Below, in pieces: positions 17,562-25,952 of a stretch of 64,000 nucleotides of DNA (within the stretch, counting starts at the first letter, position 1; every line of letters starts with the position of its first letter). The notes below the pieces were generated by a model. The model made no database searches, had not been told where the DNA came from, and saw only the letters and a list, made by a program, of their open reading frames with translations. The position numbers were made by a program, and so were the translations under genes. The DNA is from Natronorubrum halophilum (GTDB lineage: Archaea > Halobacteriota > Halobacteria > Halobacteriales > Natrialbaceae): assembly GCF_003670115.1 (NCBI RefSeq), contig NZ_QQTY01000003.1, forward strand, positions 496,001-560,000, written 5' to 3'.

Positions 17562-17669
17562 ATAGATGGTATAGCTAAAATAGATGCTATAGGTGTAATA
17601 GATGGAATAGGTGAGATGGGTGCAATAGGTGCGATAGGTGAAATAGGTGCGATAGGTGCAATAGGCGCC
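17562..17669 (+). repeat. Array of twelve contiguous 9-bp units beside parA (candidate partition site)
   Basis: Twelve 9-bp units run without interruption from 17562 to 17669, consensus ATAGGTGNA with ATAG the most constant part. The last ones read ATAGGTGCG, ATAGGTGAA, ATAGGTGCG, ATAGGTGCA and ATAGGCGCC. A 9-bp period places successive units on slowly rotating faces of the helix, so a protein could polymerise along it. The array ends about 175 bp upstream of the ParA start. Directly repeated iterons beside a ParA gene are the usual form of plasmid centromeres or replication iterons. The role here is inference. Confidence 0.8.
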
Positions 17670-17697
17670 TCATCCACCACACCTGGCCCACGCTACT

Positions 17698-17812
17698 TAC
17701 CTATTGTACCTACTCGACCTATTACAGCTCCAGTAGGTAGAACTAAGACGATAGAATAAGATGTAGTCTTTGACAGCTGAAATAGAAGATATCGGAACAA
17801 TAGGTGCCTATC
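17698..17812 (-). repeat. Inverted ATAGGT units between the array and parA
   Basis: ACCTATTGT, ACCTACTCG and ACCTATTAC (starting about 17699, 17708 and 17717) are the same 9-bp unit in the opposite orientation, still 9 bp apart. One forward copy, AATAGGTGCC, follows at about 17799. The arrangement gives the locus a partial two-fold symmetry next to the parA promoter. Confidence 0.6.
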
Positions 17813-17843
17813 GTACCTTGCCCGGATCGGGTGAAGCTCACCA

Positions 17844-18734
17844 ATGGAAGCCACAACAACCGAACCACGTGCCGTTAGCGTGGTCATCTTGAAAGGCGGT
17901 GTCGGTAAATCAACAACCTCGATGAATCTCGCGCGCCAGCTCGCCGAGCGCGGTGAGACCCTCTACGCCGACCTCGACCCGAACGGTCACGCGACGAACG
18001 GGCTCGGTTTCGAAGCGGCGTACCAGGGCGACATCAATCTCGGGGACGTCATCCTCGAGGGCGACGCAACGCCCCACGATCTCATTCGGACGACCGAGCA
18101 CGGATTCGATCTGCTTCCGTCGTCGGATACGCTCGAGGACGTCGAAAAAGATCTCGCCGGCGCGATGCAGGGGTCGGCGCGGATCAAAACGAAAATCGTC
18201 GATCCGCTGCTCGGAACCGAATACGAGTACCTGGTTTTCGATTGCCCGGCGTACCCGGGGATGCTCAACAACAACGCCCTCGTCGCGACGGGGAACGTTA
18301 TCATCCCGATCGAACCGGGATCGAGCGCGATCGGCGGCTACAAGCGAACGATGGAACGACTGATCGAACCGGCGCGGGAGTACATCGACGTCGACGTCCT
18401 CGCGGTCGTTCCGAACAAACTCGCCGACCGAATCGATCAACAGACGGAGGATCGGGAACTGCTCGAGAACCTGAACACGGCGACCTACGAGGTAAACCCC
18501 GGCCAACCGCTGCAGGAAGCGGTTCCGGACTTCGCTCGGATTACGGCCGCCGAGTTCGATGCGATCGATGCCGGTGACACGTCGCCACCGAAACCGGGGA
18601 TCCGGCACCGGTCTGCGCTATCGCGGTCGCTGCAGCACAATCAACCGTTACAGGACTACGACCCCGAAAACGACCAGATCCCCTACTACGAGGAACTCGC
18701 CGAGATCGTCGCAACTGAGGGTGGGAAACGATGA
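17844..18734 (+). CDS. ParA/MinD-type partition ATPase
   Basis: A 296-residue deviant-Walker ATPase. KGGVGKST is at residues 17-24 (the signature lysine is K17). The switch I region YADLDPNGHATNGLGF and the Walker B region YLVFDCPAYPGM follow, with VVPNKLADRIDQQ near residue 190. It has no N-terminal HTH, so it resembles small type Ib or archaeal plasmid ParA proteins, which segregate DNA by cycling on the nucleoid. The next gene overlaps its stop by four bases and probably encodes the partner. The 9-bp repeat array just upstream is the candidate cognate site. Confidence 0.93.
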   Translation: MEATTTEPRAVSVVILKGGVGKSTTSMNLARQLAERGETLYADLDPNGHATNGLGFEAAYQGDINLGDVILEGDATPHDLIRTTEHGFDLLPSSDTLEDVEKDLAGAMQGSARIKTKIVDPLLGTEYEYLVFDCPAYPGMLNNNALVATGNVIIPIEPGSSAIGGYKRTMERLIEPAREYIDVDVLAVVPNKLADRIDQQTEDRELLENLNTATYEVNPGQPLQEAVPDFARITAAEFDAIDAGDTSPPKPGIRHRSALSRSLQHNQPLQDYDPENDQIPYYEELAEIVATEGGKR

Positions 18735-19180
18735 GCAATCCGTTCGACGATCTCAAAGAGGACGACGCGGATTCGACCGAATCGGCGGATGCGCTCGAGA
18801 GCGAGCCAGAGACGGATTCGGACCAGGCTCCCGACGAGCCGTCGATAACGGATGCAGAGACGAGCGATGAATCGGCCACGGAACAGCCGGAACATCGTGA
18901 CGAATCCGACGAGAAAACCGACGAGCCACTGTCGGCCGCAGAAGCGGGTCCGGCGTTCGAATACAGCCAGGTTCAACAGAAGCCGTTCTACGCTCGGACC
19001 GAGACGGTAAACGAATTCGAGAACAAGATCCGGACGACGATCGTTCCAACGCTCGCCGAAGCGGAGATACTCGACGAGGAAACCCGCGAGATTCACGATG
19101 CGGTCCTCCGTCTCGCAAGCGAACAGCCCGAACGAATCGCCGAACTCATACTCGAGGAACGGCGAGAATCGGGACGGTAG
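18731..19180 (+). CDS. Putative ParA partner protein (acidic, disordered N-terminus)
   Basis: 149 residues. The first 70 are a very acidic, Ser/Asp/Glu-rich low-complexity tail. From about residue 78 comes a helical domain (FEYSQVQQKPFYARTETVNEF, IRTTIVPTLAEAEILDEETREIHDAVLRLA). It starts four bases inside the parA stop (ATGA), so it is translationally coupled. In ParA systems this position usually holds the DNA-binding adaptor (ParB/ParR-like). No HTH or ribbon-helix-helix is obvious, so the DNA-binding role is inference. Small archaeal proteins of this shape are often found after ParA. Confidence 0.75.
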   Translation: MSNPFDDLKEDDADSTESADALESEPETDSDQAPDEPSITDAETSDESATEQPEHRDESDEKTDEPLSAAEAGPAFEYSQVQQKPFYARTETVNEFENKIRTTIVPTLAEAEILDEETREIHDAVLRLASEQPERIAELILEERRESGR

Positions 19181-19242
19181 AACGGTGGAGTCGGCCACGC
19201 TCTCTTCCTTTCCCGCTCGTTTCGCTCGTGTTTGAGGATAGC

Positions 19243-19290
19243 GCGGAACCTTTGGTTCCGCTGACCATGCGAACGGCGAAGCCGTGAGCA
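19243..19290. repeat. REP-like hairpins after the par genes
   Basis: GCGGAACC-TTT-GGTTCCGC (19243-19261) is a perfect 8-bp stem with a 3-nt loop. A smaller stem ACGGC-GAA-GCCGT follows at 19273-19285. The design (8-bp GC-rich stem, three-base loop, second small stem) is the same as in the insertion at 16170-16220. It could also terminate parA transcription, though no T-run follows. Confidence 0.55.
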
Positions 19291-19380
19291 GAAGGGGACT
19301 CCGCACTATTGTTTCGTTGAACGATCGGAGATCGAACAGGTACGAACGGTTTATGGGTTTCAGGCGTTCTACAGAGTACA

Positions 19381-19629
19381 ATGACGCAGAGATCACTGTT
19401 ACAGAGTCGCGTTGTGCATATGGGAATTCTCAGTGTTTTCATTCTAATCGCACTAGTAGAACCACTTCAGGAAGCGTTACCGCGATGGAGGGGGATACTC
19501 GCGGTCGCAATTCTTTTCGCGTGGATGCTCGGACAGCGCTACGAACGCGAGATTATCGTCGACGCTGGGGTGGCCGACAAAGAAGAGGTCGTTCAGGTCG
19601 AACGCGATAGGTCGAGTTGGTTCTTTTGA
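19381..19629 (+). CDS. Small membrane protein
   Basis: 82 residues: a short basic start, two hydrophobic segments (about residues 14-27 and 37-50), then a soluble acidic tail (EREIIVDAGVADKEEVVQVERDRSSWFF). No family recognised. It lies 200 bp after the putative par operon in the same direction, behind the REP-like hairpins. Confidence 0.5.
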   Translation: MTQRSLLQSRVVHMGILSVFILIALVEPLQEALPRWRGILAVAILFAWMLGQRYEREIIVDAGVADKEEVVQVERDRSSWFF

Positions 19630-20856
19630 AACGAGGAAACGGCGGCTACTGCCCCCTGGTCTTCTACTCGTAGGGCCCCGGTTCAACCGTAACGACGCGT
19701 TCGGCCTCCGGCTCGCCGGCCCGTCGTGCGAGATAGGGGCCTCCCTTATCGAGGCGATTACTGGAATCTCCGTTCTCAACCGTCGTCACGGCGTCGAAGA
19801 TCCACCGCTGTCTCGCAAAATCACCTGTTTCAAATACAGTTTGGAGAACCGAGAGGTCCGTCCTGACTATCGTAGAAAACTGTTTATAAGTGCGTCACAG
19901 ATACAAACGATAGCCGCTCAATGGTTCCTCTCCGAGTTACGTTGCCACTAACTGACTCCGATTTAGAACGGCTATTAATAGGACGGATATGTTTCCATCA
20001 ATCCGGAATCGAGTAGATTGTGCCAGATACGGCTGACTCCGACGGATTCGATCGTCTTCGAAGCACTATTTCTACGAGAGCTAATCGGAGGCGCGATCTC
20101 GAGACCGGTGCGTTTCTCGTCGATAGAGCCGACGACCTTAGTCAGCACTCCGTCGACGAGATCCTGATTTCGATTCGAAAACTGGAAATGAAACGCTGGA
20201 GTAATAGTTTGATATATGATATGATGGCCAACCGGATCTCTTTCAAATATTTTACTCGCACAAAACCAACAGCGATTGAACGCGGTTCCAAGCTTTCGCC
20301 GTCCGGCGCACCGTTACAACCGAGAGCCGACCGAAGATCGGACCTGAACAGATTGCATTGATCTACGGTCGCGAGACGCTCACCGACCGGATGACGTTCT
20401 CGGAACGCGCGATCGGGAGGTGTAGGAATCTTGTTTCCGTCGAACGCTGCCTCGAGGGTTGTGGTGAGGCCGGTAGTACTGTACATACGGGAACGATCGG
20501 CGTATATTCGGCGAGTTGCACCTGCGTGAAGTTGATATCCTCCCGTTTTAGGACAGAGCTTCGCCCGGCCCATACATAAACTCAATATGACGATATCAAT
20601 GCGCCTCTCCCTACTCCACAGTTTCGGAGGATAGGATAGTTTTGGGGACTGATTTCCGTTAATTCGCGTTGGTCCTCACTATCTGGCATCGATTTCGAAT
20701 CCAATTTCCGGAACTATCCGACGATCATGAGAAATCACATGGGTACTGGCCCTGCTAAACGGTATTGCCACTCGAGAGTGGCGGACTCAGTGCGAGCTAC
20801 GCAGTTAGTTGGGCGGAATCAACGCTGAGGTGATTAGCTCGTACACTCGCCAGCTG
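19630..20856. other. Long gene-poor accessory stretch
   Basis: About 1.2 kb without a convincing gene apart from the doubtful frame at 20020. Composition is mixed and several short AT-rich blocks occur (19870-19920, 20210-20260). It ends at the transposase remnant at 20857. It looks like debris of past insertions. Confidence 0.5.
20020..20361 (+). CDS. Doubtful hypothetical protein
   Basis: A 113-codon frame starting with GTG. Residues 1-75 are compatible with a soluble helical protein (DDLSQHSVDEILISIRKLE), while the C-terminal third is Arg/Pro-rich like a shadow frame. No domain and no promoter support. It may be a truncated gene whose end has been replaced. Confidence 0.2.
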   Translation: MPDTADSDGFDRLRSTISTRANRRRDLETGAFLVDRADDLSQHSVDEILISIRKLEMKRWSNSLIYDMMANRISFKYFTRTKPTAIERGSKLSPSGAPLQPRADRRSDLNRLH

Positions 20857-21577
20857 TCAAACTGGCGCGTAGTCGATCTCACCGTCGACGCCAGCTTTCA
20901 ACAGGAAGTCGGTGAGTCGCCAGATGTTGTACAACAACACGGCAAACACGAAGTAGAACAACCGGACGCGGTAGTCTTTCAAGGACGTCTTCGCGAGGAA
21001 GCCGTTCTTGATCGACTTGTATTCGTTTTCGATCCCCCAACGGCAGCTGTACCATCGACAGAAGGGCTCTGCCTCGTCCGGTCCAACCATATGATTCGTC
21101 GCGAAGACTGCCGTTCCCTCACCTTCCGTCGACGGCACGTACAAGAACCCATCGATTGGCTTCCTGCTTCGACGTGGACGGAAGCTGATTCCACGGCGAC
21201 TTCCTGTTCGTCGTCGCCCATCACCTCGATAATCTCCCGCTCCGGACTGTTGATTCGCTTCGGGATGAGTTCACGTCAAGGTTCGACAAGGTCTGAAATA
21301 CCTGCTGGGAGTCGAATTCATGGTCGCACAGCACGATTTCGATGGGGACGTGTTCCTGTGCTCGTTTCACCAGGCGTCGAACGACACGGTGAATCTGGTT
21401 CGGCGGATTTTTGTCCCACTCTGAACTTTCCCGAATCGGCTCTCCATCGAGTATTAGCGGGACGTTCTGCCCGACGATGGATATCGTCGCGGATTTGAAC
21501 GTCCGGCGCTCCATGTCTTTCGTGCCGCTGACCATCGACATCCCTTCGACGTCACCGTACGGAATAGGACATTTTAA
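20857..21577 (-). pseudogene. DDE transposase remnant with two frameshifts (ISH/IS4-like)
   Basis: Three minus-strand frames join into one degraded transposase. 21577-21270 encodes VPLILDGEPIRESSEW, HVPIEIVLCDHEFDSQQVF and the first DDE-type Asp context. 21270-21140 reads on as LIPKRINSPEREIIEV. 21140-20857 encodes YVPSTEGEGTAVFATNH, the RWGIENEYKSIKNGFLAKTS block with the catalytic Glu, and a hydrophobic C-terminus. The N-terminus is missing: the frame runs open upstream of 21541 to within 30 bp of the next gene. The family is probably the IS4-like group of haloarchaeal ISH elements, by the RWGIE-Y/K motif. Confidence 0.8.
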
Positions 21578-21602
21578 GCTAGGACTGGACGTATAACGAA
21601 CA

Positions 21603-22856
21603 ATGCGAGAGAGAACTGAAACCGCGGAGGTCGTCGTCGTCGGCTGCGGTCCAGGTGGCGCAGTCCTCGCCTACCTTCTGGCTCGGAGTGGGATCGACGT
21701 CGCGCTCGTTGAGCGTGCCGCCACGTTCGAGCGCGAGTATCGGGGGTTCGGTTGGAACCCTGGTGTGGTTCGTCTCTTCGACGAGATGGATCTCCTCGAC
21801 GACGTTCTTGATCTGGCTCACGAGACTGTCACCGATGGTGCGTTCTCGCTGTACGGCGAGGAGATCTCGGTTCTCGATTTCGACCTGCTCGACACCGACT
21901 ATCCGTACGCGCTGATGATGGAGCAGCCAGCGCTGCTCGAATGCCTCGTCGACCGTGCCAGTTCCTACGACAACTTCACGTTTCACCCCTCGACCACTGT
22001 CAGGGACGTCCGCACGGACACCGCAGGTAGGATTCAGGGGATCGAAGCCCGAGACCGGGACGCCGGCGAGGACGTCGCGTTCGAAACGCAGTGCGTTGTC
22101 GGCGCCGATGGTCGATACTCGACGGTTCGAACCAGCGCTGGCATCGACCCGGGACTGTTCGAATCGCCGGTCGATCTCGTCTGGTTCAAGCTCCCCCGCG
22201 GCGATATCGATGCGACTACGCAAGGTCGAATCGACCGCGACGGCGTTCTTCTGTACTTCGGTCTCGGTGGTGATGACCTCCAAATCGGTTACCTCGTCCG
22301 AAGCGGCGAGTGGCCCTCGATCAAGCAAGCCGGGTTCGACGCGTTCCGGGAGCGGATCGCCGAGATCGACCCGCAAGTCGCCTCAGCGATGGCTGCACAG
22401 TTGGACGGATTTCGGGACACCACGCTCCTCGATGTTGCTCCGGGAATCGCGGACACCTGGTCCAGTGACGGACTTCTTCTCATCGGTGACGCCGCACATA
22501 CTGCAAGTCCCATCGGCGCACAGGGAAACCCGCTCGCCGTCGAGGACGCCGTCATTGCTCACAGCCTTCTCGTCGAGGAACTCACTATCACGGAGGAAAT
22601 CCTCGAACGCATCGGTGAATTCGGGGCACGACGACGCCCACACGTCGAACAGATCATTTCGCGTCAACGACGTGGTGCAGCCAATCTCGCTTACTGGCTC
22701 GATTACGGTGGCTACGTCCCCCCAAGGCTCGCTCGAGGAATGGCGAAGACGGCACCGTTGATAGTCCCGCATTCGAAGTCGGTGCGGAGCACAATCGAAA
22801 CGTTCGCACTCGGCGACCGCTCGGTCTCGGTCGACCGATCCCACTTCACTGACTAA
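21603..22856 (+). CDS. FAD-dependent monooxygenase (PHBH family)
   Basis: A 417-residue class A flavin hydroxylase. The Rossmann motif GCGPGGAVLAYLLARSG is at residues 15-31, a DG-type motif CVVGADGRYSTVR lies near residue 163, and the second FAD motif LLLIGDAAHTASPIGAQGNP near residue 292. These enzymes use NAD(P)H and O2 to hydroxylate aromatic or similar substrates, or to epoxidise lipids. The substrate is unknown. It starts just 26 bp from the transposase remnant, so its original promoter may have been displaced. Confidence 0.9.
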   Translation: MRERTETAEVVVVGCGPGGAVLAYLLARSGIDVALVERAATFEREYRGFGWNPGVVRLFDEMDLLDDVLDLAHETVTDGAFSLYGEEISVLDFDLLDTDYPYALMMEQPALLECLVDRASSYDNFTFHPSTTVRDVRTDTAGRIQGIEARDRDAGEDVAFETQCVVGADGRYSTVRTSAGIDPGLFESPVDLVWFKLPRGDIDATTQGRIDRDGVLLYFGLGGDDLQIGYLVRSGEWPSIKQAGFDAFRERIAEIDPQVASAMAAQLDGFRDTTLLDVAPGIADTWSSDGLLLIGDAAHTASPIGAQGNPLAVEDAVIAHSLLVEELTITEEILERIGEFGARRRPHVEQIISRQRRGAANLAYWLDYGGYVPPRLARGMAKTAPLIVPHSKSVRSTIETFALGDRSVSVDRSHFTD

Positions 22857-23074
22857 CCCGCAACGGAGCCAGAGCGAAACGGTGAACTCTGTACTCAAAA
22901 TATTACGAATTAGAGGTAGACAGCTTAGAGGGTGTTCTCGGGGAGATTTAAGCGATAACTAGAATGTATCCCTGAACAATACTAGAACGAAAGGTACGCA
23001 TCAGATCCATCCTCCGAGATTGTGCCCTACCGAGGATCTATGTTTGAAAGGACCCCGTGAGAACGGTCAGTCGA

Positions 23075-23860
23075 CTACTCCACTGTTCGCCTCACATTTT
23101 CGACGACCTCATCGTGGGCGTTTCCGTTCGACGCGATGACCCCTTCACAACCTGGTTCCCAGGGCCGCCCTGCGAGATCCGTCACCGAGCCACCAGCCCG
23201 TTCGACCATGTGGATCCCGGCGATAGTATCCCACGGGTTTGGATCCGGTTGTGCGGAAACCGCCGCATCGAGCGCGCCGGAGGCGACCATGCCGAGCGTC
23301 GCCTGGGCGCATCCAAAGCGACGCAAGTCGCCAAACTGCAGTATCAACTCCCGGAGGAGGGTACCGAACTTCCGGTCGCGTTCGGGACCGTATCGAAGGA
23401 TCGGCGCGACGGTAAACCGATCGAGATCCGTTCGAGTACTGACGGAGATCGGTTCATCGTTCAGCGTTACGCCGGTGGAATCCGCTACAAACGTGTCATC
23501 GAGAGCCGGAGCGACGGTCACCGCTGCGACGGTCTCGTGGTCGCGGACGGCTGCGACGGTCGTCGTCCACAGCTGTATCCCGCGGACGAAGTTCGTCGTT
23601 CCGTCGATCGGGTCGATCACCCAAGCGTTTCCGTCCTCGGGAACGGACTTCAGTTCGTCTTCCTCTTCACCGACGATAGTCGCGTTCGGATACGCATCGC
23701 GAATGGTCTCGATAACGCGTTGTTGCGTCTCGGTATCCGCTCTGGTGACGAGATCCATCTTCGAGTCCTTGGTCTCTACGTCCAGTTCAGTGCGGAACAG
23801 ACCGCGTGCGATCTCGGCTCCGTCAACCGCCGCTTCGTACGCCGTGTCGAGTCGTGTCAT
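23075..23860 (-). CDS. Inositol-monophosphatase-family phosphatase
   Basis: 261 residues with the lithium-sensitive phosphatase motifs: GEEE near residue 64, the metal-binding block DPIDGTTNF near residue 82, and NPWDTIAGIHMVERAGG near residue 210. Family members dephosphorylate inositol-1-phosphate, fructose-1,6-bisphosphate or related compounds with Mg2+. It is the last gene of an apparent five-gene operon with a sugar-type ABC importer, so a phosphorylated derivative of the imported compound is a plausible substrate. Confidence 0.92.
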   Translation of the reverse strand: MTRLDTAYEAAVDGAEIARGLFRTELDVETKDSKMDLVTRADTETQQRVIETIRDAYPNATIVGEEEDELKSVPEDGNAWVIDPIDGTTNFVRGIQLWTTTVAAVRDHETVAAVTVAPALDDTFVADSTGVTLNDEPISVSTRTDLDRFTVAPILRYGPERDRKFGTLLRELILQFGDLRRFGCAQATLGMVASGALDAAVSAQPDPNPWDTIAGIHMVERAGGSVTDLAGRPWEPGCEGVIASNGNAHDEVVENVRRTVE

Positions 23861-23925
23861 TGGGATCGTGGATAGTTCGTGACCGTTAGTTGTAAGCCTT
23901 CATCGGAGGGGTCCTCCGAGGGCGA

Positions 23926-25107
23926 TTAGACGATTCGCGACCCGTTCTTCTCGAACAGCCACGATTCCCCGGTCTGGATGTCGACGTGAATCTGATCGGT
24001 CTCCCTCGAGATTTCGCCCTGCGAGGTGACCGCCGATAGATCGGTACCGTTCGCGGACAGGTGGACGGCATCCCGATCACCGAGCGGTTCGACGACGTCG
24101 AGGTCGGCGACGAACGCGCCCCGGTCGTTTTCGAGGTCCAGATACTCCGGTCGGATCCCGTAGATAACCGTCTCCCCCACGTACTGCTCGAGGTGTTCGG
24201 CCTGCGTCTCCGTGGCCGGGATCGAGTGGAAGTCGGACTCGAGGGCGAACCCGTCGGCCGTCCGCTCGACGGTGCACTCGAGGAGGTTGGGTGACGGCGA
24301 GCCGATGAACCCCGCGACGAAGCGGTTCGTCGGTTCGTTATAGATGTCGTACGGCGTGCCGATCTGCTGGACGTACCCCTCGTTCATCACGACGATCTTG
24401 TCTCCGAGCGTCATCGCCTCCTCCTGATCGTGCGTAACGAAGATCATCGCCGTGTTCAGCTCCCGCTGGATCTTCTTGACCTCGACTCGCATGTGGTCGC
24501 GGAGGTTCGCATCGAGCGCCGAGAACGGCTCGTCGAGCAGGAACGCCGCGGGCTCCATCACCATCGCGCGGCCGAGCGAGACGCGCTGTTGTTGGCCGCC
24601 CGAGAGCGCCGACGGTTTCCGATCGAGGGTCTCGGAGAGATCGAGGGTTTCCGCGACGTCCTCGACGCGGCGTCGCTTCTCTTCGCTCGAGAGGTCGGTA
24701 TTCATGTCCAATCCGAAGCGGATGTTCTTTCGAACGCTCATGTGCGGGAACAACGCGATGCTCTGGAAAACGAACGCGAGGTTCCTGTCTTTCGATTTTA
24801 GTCCGGTGATGTCTTCGCCGTCGAGGGTGATGGCACCCCTGTCCGGCTCCTCCAGCCCGGCGATACACCGGAGCGTCGTCGTCTTTCCGCAGCCGGAGGG
24901 CCCGACGAGGACGACGAACTCGCCCTCGTCGATCGCGATGTTCACGTCGTCGCAGGCGACGACCGAACCTTCGTTGAACGTCTTTCGAACGCCGTCGATC
25001 CGAACGCGGTTTCCCGCGACACTCCCGGTAACGGTATCTTGGTTACGACTCGATGCTCCGGATCGTTCCGTTCGGTCGCCCGAACTGTTGTCTTCTGTTT
25101 GTTTCAT
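23926..25107 (-). CDS. Carbohydrate-type ABC importer, ATP-binding protein (MalK/UgpC-like)
   Basis: 393 residues. Walker A GPSGCGKTT, Q-loop FVFQSIALFPHMSV, signature LSGGQQQRVSLGRAMV, Walker B FLLDEPFSALD and switch His (THDQEEAM) are all intact. The C-terminal 130 residues form the TOBE/regulatory domain of the MalK/UgpC class. It starts 11 bp after the second permease and powers uptake through the two permeases. The first 35 residues are polar and low-complexity, a haloarchaeal extension. Confidence 0.93.
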   Translation of the reverse strand: MKQTEDNSSGDRTERSGASSRNQDTVTGSVAGNRVRIDGVRKTFNEGSVVACDDVNIAIDEGEFVVLVGPSGCGKTTTLRCIAGLEEPDRGAITLDGEDITGLKSKDRNLAFVFQSIALFPHMSVRKNIRFGLDMNTDLSSEEKRRRVEDVAETLDLSETLDRKPSALSGGQQQRVSLGRAMVMEPAAFLLDEPFSALDANLRDHMRVEVKKIQRELNTAMIFVTHDQEEAMTLGDKIVVMNEGYVQQIGTPYDIYNEPTNRFVAGFIGSPSPNLLECTVERTADGFALESDFHSIPATETQAEHLEQYVGETVIYGIRPEYLDLENDRGAFVADLDVVEPLGDRDAVHLSANGTDLSAVTSQGEISRETDQIHVDIQTGESWLFEKNGSRIV

Positions 25108-25118
25108 GGATTCTTTAA

Positions 25119-25952
25119 TTATACGTTGAACGCACTTTCCAGGTGACTGCGCGCGGCGAGGTAGATGATCGTCGGTGGGATTCCGATGATGAGCGTTTCG
25201 GCCATCAGTTTCCCCCAGTAGACGCGTTCACCTGACCCGCCGCCGATGGTTCCGTACAGGACCGGCACGGCCGGAACCGGCCCCGTGCCGGTAGTCAGCA
25301 GGTTGGCGAAGAGGAAGTCGTTCCATCCCGTCAGGAACGCGAGGAAGCCGACGGCGACGATTCCGGGTGCCGCCAACGGGAGGATGACGCGAAGGAACGC
25401 CGTGAACTGCGTACAGCCGTACACCTGCGCGGCCTCTTCGATATCCGTCGGGAGGTTCTCGAAGAAATCCCGGAGGATCCAGATGGAAAACGGAGTGACG
25501 AACACCTGGTACGCCAGGATCATCCCGAAGACGGTATTGTATAGCCCCAGCGCGGTCCACAGGTCCATGATCGGGATGACCAGGAGGATGTACGGGAACA
25601 TCATCGCCGAGATGATCGCGTAGAAGCCGGCCGTTTTCCCGTAGAACTCCTTCCGGGCGAACGCGTAAGCGCCCGGGATCGTGATAGTCAGCGCCAGCAA
25701 CGCGGTGCCCGCGCCAATCAGGAAGCTGTTGAGGAGGTTCTCCCGCAGGTCCTCGAACCCGGTCGACCACGCCTCCAACGTCGGCTCGTACGGCACGAGG
25801 TGCGGGTCGGTAAAGAACTCGCTCGGCGGCATGAACGACACCGAGAGGATGAACAGGAGCGGAATGAGGTTCGCGAGCACGAGGAACGCGACGACGCCGT
25901 ACGCGGCCGTCTTCAGCGTCACGGCGGTCGCGTCGTAGCCGGTCGCACTCAT
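25119..25952 (-). CDS. Carbohydrate ABC transporter permease (MalG-type)
   Basis: 277 residues, six membrane segments. The EAA loop (EEAAQVYGCTQFTAFLRVILPLAAPGI) near residue 195 contacts the ATPase. The periplasmic loop after segment 1 has the PSEFFTDPHLVPYEPTLEAW pattern of the MalG/UgpE family. Overlaps the preceding permease gene by four bases. Confidence 0.92.
   Translation of the reverse strand: MSATGYDATAVTLKTAAYGVVAFLVLANLIPLLFILSVSFMPPSEFFTDPHLVPYEPTLEAWSTGFEDLRENLLNSFLIGAGTALLALTITIPGAYAFARKEFYGKTAGFYAIISAMMFPYILLVIPIMDLWTALGLYNTVFGMILAYQVFVTPFSIWILRDFFENLPTDIEEAAQVYGCTQFTAFLRVILPLAAPGIVAVGFLAFLTGWNDFLFANLLTTGTGPVPAVPVLYGTIGGGSGERVYWGKLMAETLIIGIPPTIIYLAARSHLESAFNV

Noticed and set aside
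17378-17680. Minus-strand frame with Pro-Ile-Ala repeats
   Set aside because: The same array read on the other strand; no start context and no domain.
16995-17759. Plus-strand frame with Ile-Gly-x repeats
   Set aside because: It overlaps the membrane-protein gene on the other strand and the repeats are a by-product of the 9-bp DNA array.
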